From assembly GCF_001296045.1 (NCBI RefSeq), contig NZ_LJHS01000049.1, positions 1 to 64,000 on the forward strand: a stretch of DNA of 64,000 nt, read 5' to 3'. The notes below the pieces were generated by a model. The model was given only the letters and a program-made list of their open reading frames with translations, was not told where the DNA came from and searched no databases. Shown here piece after piece: positions 8,527 through 17,536 of this stretch. A program made the position numbers and the translations under genes. The stretch comes from Rhizobium sp. AAP43. GTDB lineage: Bacteria > Pseudomonadota > Alphaproteobacteria > Rhizobiales > Rhizobiaceae. Position 1 is the first letter of the stretch. Each line of letters begins with the position of its first letter.

Positions 8527-9231
8527 ATGTCGCAGGAAAAGGTAGCCATCGTCACAGCAGGCGGAAGCGGAATGGGGGCGGCAGCCGCGCGGCGTCTGGC
8601 AGCAGATGGCTTCAAGGTCGCCATCCTGTCCTCCTCCGGCAAGGGTGAGGCGCTCGCCGCAGAACTGGGTGGCTACGGAGTCACGGGCTCAAACCGCTCG
8701 AGCGATGATCTTTCGCGCCTTGTTGACGGAACGCTCGAACGGTTCGGCCGCATTGATGTGCTGGTCAACAGCGCAGGTCACGGCCCCCGCGCCTCCATTC
8801 TCGATATCACCGACGAGCAATGGGTGACCGGTATGGACGTTTATCTGCTCAACGTCATCCGGCCGACACGTCTCGTGGTGCCGGTCATGCAGGAGCAGAA
8901 GTCGGGTACGATTATCAATATCTCCACGGCCTGGGCCTTTGAGCCAAGCGCGATGTTTCCGACATCGGCGGTCTTCCGCGCCGGCCTCGCATCCTTCACC
9001 AAGATCTTTGCCGATACGTATGCGGCGCAAAACATCCGGATGAACAATGTCCTGCCGGGCTGGATCGACAGCCTGCCGGCGACTGAGGAGCGCCGGGATT
9101 CCGTTCCGATGCAGCGCTATGGCACCAGCGAGGAGGTTGCCGCCACCATCGCATTTCTCGCATCCGATGGCGCCGGTTACATTACCGGCCAGAACATCAA
9201 GGTTGATGGCGGGCTGACACGCCACGTCTGA
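8527..9231 (+). CDS. SDR-family oxidoreductase without the usual Tyr-x-x-x-Lys
   Basis: Encodes 234 aa, the length of a classical short-chain dehydrogenase. The dinucleotide site reads TAGGSGMG (residues 10-17, TGxxxGxG type), and VNSAGHG replaces the NNAG motif. The serine-containing strand NISTAWAF is present, but where YxxxK should occur the sequence is MFPTSAVFRAGLASF; in the best alignment Ser replaces Tyr and Arg replaces Lys. The C-terminus GYITGQNIKVDGGL is typical of the family. AGAAGAG precedes the ATG. The protein probably binds NAD(P) but may not catalyse conventional carbonyl reduction. No operon partner identifies a substrate. Confidence 0.85.
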   Translation: MSQEKVAIVTAGGSGMGAAAARRLAADGFKVAILSSSGKGEALAAELGGYGVTGSNRSSDDLSRLVDGTLERFGRIDVLVNSAGHGPRASILDITDEQWVTGMDVYLLNVIRPTRLVVPVMQEQKSGTIINISTAWAFEPSAMFPTSAVFRAGLASFTKIFADTYAAQNIRMNNVLPGWIDSLPATEERRDSVPMQRYGTSEEVAATIAFLASDGAGYITGQNIKVDGGLTRHV

Positions 9232-9236
9232 TCTCC

Positions 9237-9265
9237 GCGGGCAGAAAGGCCTTCCGGCCGCCCGC
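9237..9265 (+). terminator. Hairpin after the SDR gene
   Basis: GCGGGC (9237-9242) pairs with GCCCGC (9260-9265). A second hairpin, CTCCCCC/GGGGGAG, follows at 9274-9294. Neither has a T-run. Placed right after the SDR stop, they may act together as a termination or 3'-end stabilising region. Confidence 0.35.
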
Positions 9266-9461
9266 TGTACTTGCTCCCCCTGGAATGGGGGGAGAACGCC
9301 GGAATATGACGAAAGTGTTCGCGCCGTAAACCTGTTGGTTACCAAACTTCTTCATTCTTGGGTCAGATACGCGGCCAGCCCGTTGGCCGTGTTGTCTCAG
9401 TATCGCCTGCATCCGCTGATAGGTGCCGGCTTCAAGAGTTTCGGTAAGCGAGTTTTTGAGT

Positions 9462-10844
9462 ATGGCGTCCTCGACCAAAAAGGTCCCCGGCAGGAACCCA
9501 TCCGCCGTTGTGAAGACGAAGTCGCGCAAGCCTGCGCGCGGCTCGAATCTCCCGACGATTCTCGGCGTCAGCTCGGCGCTGTTCTTCTGGGGGATAGCCT
9601 CTTTTGCCATGCTGAAGGGCCTCTCGCCCGATCAGATGGCGCCGTCCGCCTCCGCTGGCTATCCGCTGCCGCGACCGGAACTGGCGATCGCCCAGCCGCT
9701 GAAATCGACACCGGATCGCATCCAGATGCGCGATCATGCGGCCTTGTCCCAGATCCATCAGCGCTTTGCCGCAGCCATTGCGGAATCGGATCGCATCAGC
9801 CTGCTGATGTTGCCAGCCGCCATGCAGCTGGTTGCCGTCGACAAGTCCGACCGGCTGTTGTTTACCCGCGTGGAAAGCATCGCGACCGCAGAGGCAATGA
9901 ATGTGCTGCGCGAAGTCCTGGCGAAAGCGGCGGCTGAACGGCAGCAGCAGGCGGCCGCAGTCCGACAATCGGCTGATCACGCCGAAGCAGATGTAAAGCC
10001 GCCGGTCGATCCGGTCACGACAGCATCGATCCCGACGACTGCGCCCGCCGTCGAAATGGCGTCTGTTTCGCCGACAGTACCAGCACTTGGTTATGCAGCT
10101 ACGGCTCCGGCAACGACCGTCATGGCGGAAGCCCAGGCCGACAATCAGCCTTTTGCGGAACTCCTGATCGAAGATGCAGCTTCCGATCATGATGCCTTGC
10201 CGGATGATGGCCCGCTGCCGTCCATCCGTCCGCGTGTTGCGGCAATCCCCGACCCGGAGCCATCCGTTGCTGAATCGGTTGCCAAGGCCGCGCCGCAGAA
10301 GCCGGCCAAGGTTGAGACCAAGCCGGAGCGCAAGACCCTCTTCAATATGCTGGCCTATGCCAAGCCGGACAATCCGGTCACGACGGATGATGGTGCCGGC
10401 GGCATTTTCAATCGCAAGGACAAGCTGCCAGGTCCAGGAAGCCGGATCGCCGTCTACGTCATCGAGGACGGTGTCGTGCACATGCCGAATGGCGAAAAGC
10501 TGCAGGCTCATTCCGGCCGCGGGAACATGCGGGATAATCCGAAATTCGTCCATGTGAAGAATTTTGGCCCAACGCCGCCGAACGTCTACAGCCTGCGCAT
10601 GCGCGAAAGCCGCTTCCACGGTGTCGAAGCCATCCGCATGACACCGGTCGGCTCCGCCAAGATGTACAATCGGGACGGTTTCCTCACGCATACCTATCTG
10701 CTGCGCCGCCGTGGAGATTCTTCCGGCTGTGTGGTCTTCGACAACTATCCCCGCTTCCTCAACGCCTTCAAGCGGGGCGACGTGAAGACCCTGATCGTGG
10801 TGCCGTCGATGCGCCACCTGCCCACCTATCTGGCGATGCTCTAA
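9462..10844 (+). CDS. Membrane-anchored DUF2778 (Tlde1-like) protein
   Basis: Encodes 460 aa. A basic N-terminus (K/R-rich, residues 6-26) is followed by one membrane helix (about 30-51), so the rest should be periplasmic. Residues 60-300 are low-complexity, rich in Ala, Pro, Val and Glu. The C-terminal domain (about 320-460) contains AVYVIEDGVVHMPNG, HSGRG (H350), THTYLLRRRGDSSGCVVF (H410, C423) and KTLIVVP. This His/Ser-x-Gly-Cys arrangement is that of DUF2778/Tlde1, a fold related to L,D-transpeptidases, so peptidoglycan cleavage or exchange is likely. The ATG at 9462 was chosen over an in-frame GTG at 9423 that lacks a ribosome-binding site. No secretion-system or immunity gene is adjacent, which argues for a housekeeping envelope role. 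Confidence 0.85.
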   Translation: MASSTKKVPGRNPSAVVKTKSRKPARGSNLPTILGVSSALFFWGIASFAMLKGLSPDQMAPSASAGYPLPRPELAIAQPLKSTPDRIQMRDHAALSQIHQRFAAAIAESDRISLLMLPAAMQLVAVDKSDRLLFTRVESIATAEAMNVLREVLAKAAAERQQQAAAVRQSADHAEADVKPPVDPVTTASIPTTAPAVEMASVSPTVPALGYAATAPATTVMAEAQADNQPFAELLIEDAASDHDALPDDGPLPSIRPRVAAIPDPEPSVAESVAKAAPQKPAKVETKPERKTLFNMLAYAKPDNPVTTDDGAGGIFNRKDKLPGPGSRIAVYVIEDGVVHMPNGEKLQAHSGRGNMRDNPKFVHVKNFGPTPPNVYSLRMRESRFHGVEAIRMTPVGSAKMYNRDGFLTHTYLLRRRGDSSGCVVFDNYPRFLNAFKRGDVKTLIVVPSMRHLPTYLAML

Positions 10845-10873
10845 AGCTCACCGTTTAAGTCGAAGGCTTTTGC

Positions 10874-10910
10874 AAAACCCTCTCCGCGGCTAATGCCGGG
10901 AGAGGGTTTT
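10874..10910. terminator. Intrinsic terminator after the DUF2778 gene
   Basis: AAAACCCTCTCC (10874-10885) pairs with GGAGAGGGTTTT (10899-10910). The flanking A and T runs make it usable from both strands. It lies 30 bp after the DUF2778 stop. Confidence 0.85.
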
Positions 10911-11114
10911 CTTGTTGGAACTGCGCGAGAAACATCCATGACACGTAGCCCCGCGATCGTGGCTGACGGGTTGATGATGCAGCGAGGCTGAATCTGTCGG
11001 TTGCTGCGTCCTCGGGGAGGTAGGGTGGGGGTTGTCGGAGGCGGAGTGCAGGCGCAGTCGGACAGGGAGGATAAGGCGTTTAGATTGGCGGCAGCGTGCA
11101 CAACCCCCCATCAC
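10911..11114. other. Intergenic stretch with no feature seen
   Basis: Between two convergent terminators. It holds only short open frames with no ribosome-binding site and a G-rich tract near 11015-11050. I see no gene, tRNA or clear hairpin. Confidence 0.6.
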
Positions 11115-11121
11115 AAAAAAA

Positions 11122-11143
11122 GGCCGGCTCAGAAGAGCCGGCC
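11122..11143 (-). terminator. Intrinsic terminator of the soluble chemoreceptor gene
   Basis: GGCCGGCTC (11122-11130) pairs with GAGCCGGCC (11135-11143). The seven A residues at 11115-11121 form the U-run of a reverse-strand transcript. It lies 26 bp beyond the chemoreceptor stop. Confidence 0.9.
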
Positions 11144-11168
11144 ACGGGTGCTGTTATGCTGCGGCTGA

Positions 11169-12965
11169 TCAGAACTCTTGCCAGTCATCCTGCTTGAGCG
11201 CTGCATTTCCTTGCGCAGCCGGAGCAGGGCGGGTGGCCTGACGGGTGGGCGTAGGGGCAGGCGCAGATCGCGGCGCAGTCGTGCTTGTCGAGGGTGTTGG
11301 TAGGGTGGCGAACTGGTCCGTATGGTGACGGCTGAGTTTGAACCGGCTGATGAGCTCGCGCAAACGAAGCGTTTCCTGCGCCAGAGAGGCACTGGCGGCA
11401 TTCGATTCCTCGACCATGGCTGCATTCTGCTGGGTCACCTGGTCCATCTGGTTGACGGCAGAGTTGACTTCCGAGAGGCCGGTCGATTGCTCGCGGGCCG
11501 AGCTTGCGATCGACTGCATGTGGTCATTCACCGCGACAATGTTGTCCTGGATCGTCTTCAGAGCCACGCCTGTTTCGCTGACCAGCTTGACGCCCTTGTC
11601 GACTTCGTTTGAGGAGTTGCGGATGAGCTCCTTGATCTCCTTTGCCGCCTGCGCGGAGCGCTGGGCAAGCTCGCGGACTTCCTGCGCAACAACGGCAAAG
11701 CCCTTGCCCGCTTCGCCCGCACGCGCGGCTTCGACGCCAGCATTAAGGGCGAGAAGGTTGGTCTGGAAGGCGATCTCGTCGATGACCCCGATGATGTTGG
11801 AGATCTGGTTCGACGACTGCTCGATCCGCGCCATCGCCCCGACGGCTTCTGCCACGATCTCGCCTGAGCGCGTAGCGCTGCTATTGGCGGTCTCGCTCGA
11901 ATGCCGGGCTTCCTCGGCACGCTTGGAGGCATTGCTGACATTGACGGTGATCTGATCTAGCGCAGCGGCCGTCTCTTCGAGAGCCGCGGCCTGCTGTTCA
12001 GTGCGCTTCGAGAGATCATTGGTGCTGTGGCTGATCTCCCGGCTTCCGCCATCGATGTGTTCTGTCGAACTCGATACGGCTGCCAGCGTCGAGGCAAGCT
12101 GTGAAACAGCCTCGTTGAGGTTCTTGCGCAAGGACTCGAAGTCGGGTGCGAACGGCTTGTCGAGAGTGAAGCTGAGATCACCATCTGCCATTTTCGTCAG
12201 GGCGTCGCCGATCGTGGCGACGGCATTTACACGTTCCGTGACATCATTGGCGAACTTGACCACCTTGATGACGCGCCCTTTGTCGTCAACGATGGGGTTG
12301 TAGGAAGCGTTGAGGTCGAGCTTCCTGCCACCCTTGCCAAAACGGACGATGTCACCAATGCGCGGTTTGTTGGCGCGCAGATCCGTCCAGATTTGCTCGA
12401 AGTACTTGTCACCATCCGGACCGGGCGCAAGGAACATGCGATGCGATTTCCCCTTGATCTCGGACAGGGTGTAGCCGGTCGCGGACAGAAAATTCTCATT
12501 CGCAGTCACCACGACACCGTCCGGGGTGAATTCGATCACGGTCTGTGCGCGACTGATGGCTTCCAGCTGCGCCTTGTAGTCCATGTTTTGAAGACGCTCG
12601 GAGGCATTTGCCCATTCCACGACAAACCCAGTGGTTTTCGTACCCTCCAGCAAGGGTGTCACGATCAGATCAAAAGCCCGATGGCCCACCCAGATCGTTG
12701 CCTTGTGCTGATTGTGAAGCGTACTCAGCATATTGCGTTGATGGCTCGGGTTCTTATGGAAGATGTCGATATTGCTGCCGATCAACTTGTTGAAGTCGAA
12801 ACGTGGCAGCTCCTTTTTCAGATCGCTCTCCGCCTCGCGAAGGAGGTCCTTCACCGCTGAATTCATGTACCGAATGTTAAGGTCTGGGTCGGCGATCATG
12901 ATATTGGCGGTGATCACCTCAAGAGAGGCAAGTTGCGGACGGGTCGTTGAAGAAAAGCCGAACAT
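11169..12965 (-). CDS. Soluble PAS-PAS methyl-accepting chemotaxis protein with CheR-tether tail
   Basis: Encodes 598 aa with no membrane segment, so it is a cytoplasmic receptor. Two PAS-type sensor domains (about residues 12-115 and 120-240; the second has FTPDGVVVTANENFLSATGY) precede a HAMP-like stretch (GDALTKMADGDLSF) and a long coiled-coil signalling domain whose tip [22 protein letters not shown] is near residue 390. The last residues are DWQEF, matching the xWxxF pentapeptide that recruits CheR/CheB. The ATG at 12965 has AGGA upstream; a GTG two codons earlier is possible. No che genes are nearby. Such PAS receptors commonly sense redox or energy state; the ligand or cofactor here is unknown. 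Confidence 0.92.
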   Translation of the reverse strand: MFGFSSTTRPQLASLEVITANIMIADPDLNIRYMNSAVKDLLREAESDLKKELPRFDFNKLIGSNIDIFHKNPSHQRNMLSTLHNQHKATIWVGHRAFDLIVTPLLEGTKTTGFVVEWANASERLQNMDYKAQLEAISRAQTVIEFTPDGVVVTANENFLSATGYTLSEIKGKSHRMFLAPGPDGDKYFEQIWTDLRANKPRIGDIVRFGKGGRKLDLNASYNPIVDDKGRVIKVVKFANDVTERVNAVATIGDALTKMADGDLSFTLDKPFAPDFESLRKNLNEAVSQLASTLAAVSSSTEHIDGGSREISHSTNDLSKRTEQQAAALEETAAALDQITVNVSNASKRAEEARHSSETANSSATRSGEIVAEAVGAMARIEQSSNQISNIIGVIDEIAFQTNLLALNAGVEAARAGEAGKGFAVVAQEVRELAQRSAQAAKEIKELIRNSSNEVDKGVKLVSETGVALKTIQDNIVAVNDHMQSIASSAREQSTGLSEVNSAVNQMDQVTQQNAAMVEESNAASASLAQETLRLRELISRFKLSRHHTDQFATLPTPSTSTTAPRSAPAPTPTRQATRPAPAAQGNAALKQDDWQEF

Positions 12966-13189
12966 GTGCACCTGGTCCTTTGCCAGAGGTCATTGGGTAA
13001 TATGCGTCGCTTGCGGCGAGTGTCGACAAGGCTGAGAAAACCGCTCTCTGACAGATAGTTTGTATACCTGCTTGTTTTTACGAGTTTTTCTCTGTGAGCA
13101 ATTTACAAAATTAGCAGTATCGAAAGTGTTAAGGATGCCGATATGCACGCATGACTTGCCCTAAAGTCTTGATCCTGCACACAAAGAAA

Positions 13190-13212
13190 GGGCCGCGAAG
13201 ATTTCGCGGCCC
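13190..13212 (-). terminator. Intrinsic terminator of the zwf-pgl-edd operon
   Basis: GGGCCGCGAA (13190-13199) pairs with TTCGCGGCCC (13203-13212). Upstream A residues (13182-13189, interrupted by one G) give the U-rich tail on the reverse strand. It lies 30 bp after the edd stop. Confidence 0.85.
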
Positions 13213-13242
13213 CTGTCTATTTTCGCTGGATTTGACGTTTGT

Positions 13243-15060
13243 TCAGAATAGAACGCTTGCGCCTTGATCGGCCGGTCCCGCGATCCTTCTGAAGCTGGCG
13301 AACAACTCGCGTCCCATCCCAAACTCGTTATCGTCGAGGTTGGTGGTTGCCGGCGTGCGCGCCTCAAATTCTGCGGCATCGACCAGAACCTCGAGCGTGC
13401 CAGCCACTGCATCAAGCCGAATGATGTCGCCATCCTGGATCCGGGCAATCGGGCCGCCACTGACGGCTTCGGGCGTGACGTGGATGGCAGCCGGTACCTT
13501 GCCTGATGCACCGGACATGCGCCCGTCGGTCACAAGAGCCACCTTGAAACCGCGGTCCTGGAGCACGCCAAGCGGCGGCGTCAGGCGGTGCAGTTCGGGC
13601 ATGCCGTTGGCGCGCGGGCCCTGGAAACGGACAACCGCGATGAAGTCGCGCTCCAGCTTGCCGGCCTTGAAGGCATCCTGAAGGGATTGCTGGTCGTGGA
13701 AGACGATTGCAGGCGCCTCGATGACATGGCGTTCCGGTTTGACGGCGGAAATCTTGATCACTGATTTCCCGAGATTGCCGGCAAGCATCTTCAGGCCGCC
13801 ATTTGATTGGAACGGCTTGTCGATCGTGGTCAGCACCTTGGGATCGGCGCTTTCTTCCGATGAAGGCTGGCGGGAAACCGTGCCGTCCTCGGCAAGCTTC
13901 GGATCGATCGTGTAGGCGGCAAGCCCCTGACCGTAGACAGTGCGGACATCGTCATGCACGTATCCGGCCTTCAAGAGCTGCTTGATCAAGAAGCCCATGC
14001 CGCCAGCGGCATGGAAATGGTTCACGTCGGCAAGCCCGTTCGGATAGACGCGGGCAAGCAGCGGCACGATGTCGGAGAGATCCGAGATATCCTGCCAAGT
14101 CAGCTGAATGCCGCCGGCGCGCGCCATGGCAATCAGGTGCAGTGTGTGATTGGTCGAACCGCCCGTGGCATGCAGGCCGACCACGCCGTTGACGATCGAG
14201 CGTTCGTCGATCATTTCGCCGGCAGGCGTGAATTCATTGCCAAGCGCTGTGATCGCAAGTGCCCGCTTCGCCGCTTCCTTGGTCAGCGCATCGCGCAGCG
14301 GCGTGCCGGGGTTGATAAAGGAGGCGCCGGGCAGGTGGAAGCCCATGATCTCCATCAGCATCTGGTTGGAGTTGGCAGTGCCATAGAAGGTGCAGGTGCC
14401 GGGGCCATGATAAGACTTCGATTCCGCTTCCAGGAGTTCGGCGCGGCCAACCTTGCCCTCCGCATAGAGTTGGCGGATGCGTGACTTCTCGTCGTTGGGA
14501 AGACCGGTGGTCATCGGACCTGCCGGGATGAAGACGGCGGGCAGATGGCCAAAGGTCAGCGCCGCAATCATTAGGCCGGGCACGATCTTGTCGCAAACGC
14601 CGAGATAGACGGAGCTGTCGAACATGTTGTGCGACAGGCCAATGGCCGCCGACATCGCAATGGCATCGCGGGAGAAGAGCGAAAGCTCCATGCCCGGCTG
14701 ACCCTGGGTCACGCCATCGCACATGGCCGGCACGCCGCCGGCAACCTGTGCAACACCACCGGCCTCGGACGCTGCCTGACGAATGAGCGCCGGATAGGTC
14801 TCGAAGGGCTGGTGCGCGGAGAGCATGTCATTGTAGGCCGTGATGATGCCAAGGTTCGGCACAACGTCGCCGGCCAGCGCATCCTTGTCCTTGGGGGAAC
14901 AGACGGCAAAGCCGTGCGCAAGGTTGCCGCAGGAGAGCGTCGAGCGATGGACGCCCTTCGAAATCGCCCGGCGCGTGCGGTCGAGATAGGCCTCGCGGGT
15001 TGGCTTGGATCGTTCGACGATCCGCTTGGTAATGGCTTCGATACGGCTGTCTGCACTCAT
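13243..15060 (-). CDS. edd: 6-phosphogluconate dehydratase (Edd)
   Basis: Encodes 605 aa, the family's usual length. Converts 6-phosphogluconate to 2-keto-3-deoxy-6-phosphogluconate in the Entner-Doudoroff pathway. It is an IlvD/Edd iron-sulfur dehydratase: the cluster cysteines lie in the N-terminal half, with signature segments [21 protein letters not shown] and [14 protein letters not shown], and a C-terminal [20 protein letters not shown] domain. The ATG at 15060 has AGGAG eight bases upstream; 13 further in-frame codons upstream are not needed. It is the last gene of zwf-pgl-edd, about 120 bp after pgl. The partner aldolase gene eda is not in the window. Confidence 0.96.
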   Translation of the reverse strand: MSADSRIEAITKRIVERSKPTREAYLDRTRRAISKGVHRSTLSCGNLAHGFAVCSPKDKDALAGDVVPNLGIITAYNDMLSAHQPFETYPALIRQAASEAGGVAQVAGGVPAMCDGVTQGQPGMELSLFSRDAIAMSAAIGLSHNMFDSSVYLGVCDKIVPGLMIAALTFGHLPAVFIPAGPMTTGLPNDEKSRIRQLYAEGKVGRAELLEAESKSYHGPGTCTFYGTANSNQMLMEIMGFHLPGASFINPGTPLRDALTKEAAKRALAITALGNEFTPAGEMIDERSIVNGVVGLHATGGSTNHTLHLIAMARAGGIQLTWQDISDLSDIVPLLARVYPNGLADVNHFHAAGGMGFLIKQLLKAGYVHDDVRTVYGQGLAAYTIDPKLAEDGTVSRQPSSEESADPKVLTTIDKPFQSNGGLKMLAGNLGKSVIKISAVKPERHVIEAPAIVFHDQQSLQDAFKAGKLERDFIAVVRFQGPRANGMPELHRLTPPLGVLQDRGFKVALVTDGRMSGASGKVPAAIHVTPEAVSGGPIARIQDGDIIRLDAVAGTLEVLVDAAEFEARTPATTNLDDNEFGMGRELFASFRRIAGPADQGASVLF

Positions 15061-15179
15061 CGGATTCGCTCCTGATCTGGCGCGGGCGGGTGAGCGCATC
15101 CGCGCGGGGCCTGAAGGGCCCGAAAACTCGTCATGGACGCAAAGACCCCCTGGCTTACCCCCAGTGGGCCGGGCACCGT

Positions 15180-15878
15180 TCAGGGTGCCCAGTAGATGTC
15201 GGGTTGTGTCCGCGCCCGTTCAAGCACGGCCCGGATCGGCATTTCGGCTTCATCGGAGCCCGAAAGCGCCTTATCCAGCACCGCCTTCTTTTCCGCACCC
15301 TCGATATGCACCACCAAAAGACCGGCATCGTGGAGAGCCGAGAAGGACAGGGTCAGGCGAGCCTCGCCTGCACCCGGTGCTTCCATCGTCATGACGCGCC
15401 GTGGCTGGCCAAGATCGAGTGCGGCGGCAAGGTTGTCACCGCCGGGAAAGAAGGATGCGGTATGCCCGTCTGTCCCCATGCCGAGGATGGCCACATCGAA
15501 TGCTGCCTGCATGCCCGGCACGACGCCGGTTGCGGCCTTCGCTGCCTCTTCGATCGTCGCTTCCGGCTGGTAGAGCGGAACAAACACCGCGTTAGCGGCT
15601 GCGTTCTTGATAAGATGCGTCTTGACCAGCAGGTGGTTCGAGCGCGGATTGTCTTCCGGCACGAAACGCTCATCGACCAACGTGATCTTCACTTTGTCCC
15701 AGTCGAGGTCACGTGTCGAGAGAGCCTCGAAGAACGCCTTCGGTGTGGAACCGCCGGAGACGGCAAGCGTCGCTTCGCCGGTGGCGGCAATGGCGCCGGA
15801 AAGGGCTGCTGCGACGCGGTCGGCAAGACCTTCCGCCAGTGCTGCGCCGTTCTCGAAGCTGTTCATCTGATGTGCCAT
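15180..15878 (-). CDS. pgl: 6-phosphogluconolactonase
   Basis: Encodes 232 aa. Hydrolyses 6-phosphogluconolactone made by Zwf. Family motifs are [15 protein letters not shown] (about residues 40-54), the [13 protein letters not shown] segment, and [15 protein letters not shown], which contains the catalytic histidine region. I chose the ATG at 15878, 13 bp after the zwf stop and preceded by a GAGG element; an in-frame ATG at 15905 would overlap zwf. The tight spacing with zwf shows a common transcript. Members of this bacterial type are related to glucosamine-6-phosphate isomerases, but the zwf/edd context settles the function. Confidence 0.96.
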   Translation of the reverse strand: MAHQMNSFENGAALAEGLADRVAAALSGAIAATGEATLAVSGGSTPKAFFEALSTRDLDWDKVKITLVDERFVPEDNPRSNHLLVKTHLIKNAAANAVFVPLYQPEATIEEAAKAATGVVPGMQAAFDVAILGMGTDGHTASFFPGGDNLAAALDLGQPRRVMTMEAPGAGEARLTLSFSALHDAGLLVVHIEGAEKKAVLDKALSGSDEAEMPIRAVLERARTQPDIYWAP

Positions 15879-15891
15879 GGTGTTCCCGGCC

Positions 15892-17364
15892 TCAGTCGTT
15901 TTCATGCCAGGTGCGGCCGTCGCGCTCGATCAGCGCAATGGCCTGGCTCGGACCCCAGGTGCCAGACGTATAGCCCTGCGCCTTCTGCCCGGTCTCTTCC
16001 CAAGCTTTCAGGATCGGATCACACCATGTCCATGCAGCTTCCACTTCATCACGGCGCATGAACAGCGTCTGGTTCGAACGGATGACGTCCATCAGCAGGC
16101 GCTCGTAGGCGTCCGGATTGCGCACGTCGAAGGCCTGGGCAAAGCTCATGTCGAGCGATACATGGCGCAGGCGCATGCCGCCCGGGCCCGGATCCTTGAT
16201 CATCAGCCACTGCTTGACGCCTTCGTCCGGCTGCAGGCGGATGACGAGCTTGTTGGCCTCGATCCGGCCAGCGTTCTCTCCGAAGATCGAATGCGGGATC
16301 GGCTTGAAGGTGATGACGATCTCGGACATGCGGGTTGCGAGCCGCTTGCCGGTGCGCAGGTAGAAGGGTACGCCAGCCCAGCGCCAGTTGTTGATTTCGG
16401 CCTTGATCGCCACGAAGGTCTCGGTGTCCGAAGCGGAGCCCAGTTCTTCCTGGTAGCCATTGACGGCGCCACCGGCAGAGGCACCGGCGCGGTACTGGCC
16501 ACGCACAGTCTGCTTCTCGACATTGGCGGGCGTGATCGGCTTCAGCGAGCGCAGCACCTTGAGCTTTTCGTCGCGCACGGCTTCGGCGTCGAGCGAAGAG
16601 GGGGCTTCCATGGCGACAAGGCAGAGCAGCTGCAGGATGTGGTTCTGCACCATGTCGCGCAGCGCGCCGGCCTTGTCGTAATAGGTGACGCGGCCTTCCA
16701 GGCCGACGGATTCGGCAACTGTGATCTGCACGTGGTCGATATGGGCGGAATTCCACAGCGGCTCATAAAGCGCGTTGGCAAAGCGCAGCGCCATCAGGTT
16801 CTGCACCGTCTCCTTGCCGAGATAGTGGTCGATGCGGAAGATCTGGTCTTCCTTGAACACTTTGCCGATCGTGTCGTTGAGGATCTGCGCCGAGGCGAGG
16901 TCCCGGCCGATCGGCTTTTCAACGACGATGCGGGTCGACTTGGTGATCAGCTTGTGGTCGCGGATCTTGTCGGCAATGTCGCCGAAGATCGAGGGCGAAA
17001 CCGCCAGATAGAAGGCGCGAACAATGTCCTTGCCTTGGTCGAGCAGCTTCTTCAGCGTGTCCCAACCCTGGTCCGACTTCGCATCGACCGACACATAGTG
17101 GATGCGGGCGAGGAACTTGGTCAGTTCGCTCTCTTCGAGCTCTTCCGACTTCAGGTGTTCCTTCAGCGCTGCAAGCGTGAAGTTGCGATATTCCTCATCG
17201 GTCATCGCGGTGCGCGAGGCACCGATGATCCGCGTCGGCTCCGTCAGCTGACCGGCCAGCTGTCGATGATACAGCGCCGGCAGCAGCTTGCGCTCGGCAA
17301 GGTCACCGGTGCCGCCGAAGACGACGTAGTCGAAGGGTTCCACTGGGATGATCTGGCTGCTCAT
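15892..17364 (-). CDS. zwf: Glucose-6-phosphate 1-dehydrogenase
   Basis: Encodes 490 aa, standard for bacterial Zwf. Oxidises glucose-6-phosphate to 6-phosphogluconolactone with NAD(P). The dinucleotide motif FGGTGDLAERKL is at residues 16-27, the catalytic RIDHYLGKE follows near residue 180, and the C-terminal domain is complete. The ATG at 17364 (MSSQIIPVEPFDYVVFGG) has GAGAG upstream; an ATG seven codons earlier lacks one. First gene of the operon zwf-pgl-edd, the standard Sinorhizobium arrangement, whose promoter must lie between 17365 and the upstream terminator at 17425. It connects with glucose released by the neighbouring agl system. Confidence 0.97.
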   Translation of the reverse strand: MSSQIIPVEPFDYVVFGGTGDLAERKLLPALYHRQLAGQLTEPTRIIGASRTAMTDEEYRNFTLAALKEHLKSEELEESELTKFLARIHYVSVDAKSDQGWDTLKKLLDQGKDIVRAFYLAVSPSIFGDIADKIRDHKLITKSTRIVVEKPIGRDLASAQILNDTIGKVFKEDQIFRIDHYLGKETVQNLMALRFANALYEPLWNSAHIDHVQITVAESVGLEGRVTYYDKAGALRDMVQNHILQLLCLVAMEAPSSLDAEAVRDEKLKVLRSLKPITPANVEKQTVRGQYRAGASAGGAVNGYQEELGSASDTETFVAIKAEINNWRWAGVPFYLRTGKRLATRMSEIVITFKPIPHSIFGENAGRIEANKLVIRLQPDEGVKQWLMIKDPGPGGMRLRHVSLDMSFAQAFDVRNPDAYERLLMDVIRSNQTLFMRRDEVEAAWTWCDPILKAWEETGQKAQGYTSGTWGPSQAIALIERDGRTWHEND

Positions 17365-17424
17365 ACGGCATCTCTCATTCGGCAATTTGGTTGGAGGTGT
17401 TCTAATCTAATCGATTTAAAAAAG

Positions 17425-17441
17425 CCACCCCGAAGGGGCGG
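17425..17441 (-). terminator. Intrinsic terminator of the puuA-puuB-like operon
   Basis: Read on the reverse strand, CCGCCCC-TTC-GGGGTGG (one G-U pair, UUCG-type loop) is followed by a C and a run of T (A residues 17418-17423). It separates the oxidase gene from the zwf promoter. Confidence 0.88.
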
Positions 17442-17536
17442 ATTTTACAATCGCGTGTCGTTGATGCGTGCCGCAGATGCGAATTTGCGACAACGCGCCA
17501 CACCCGCGGCAAGAGCAGCAGACCCGGTACGCGACC

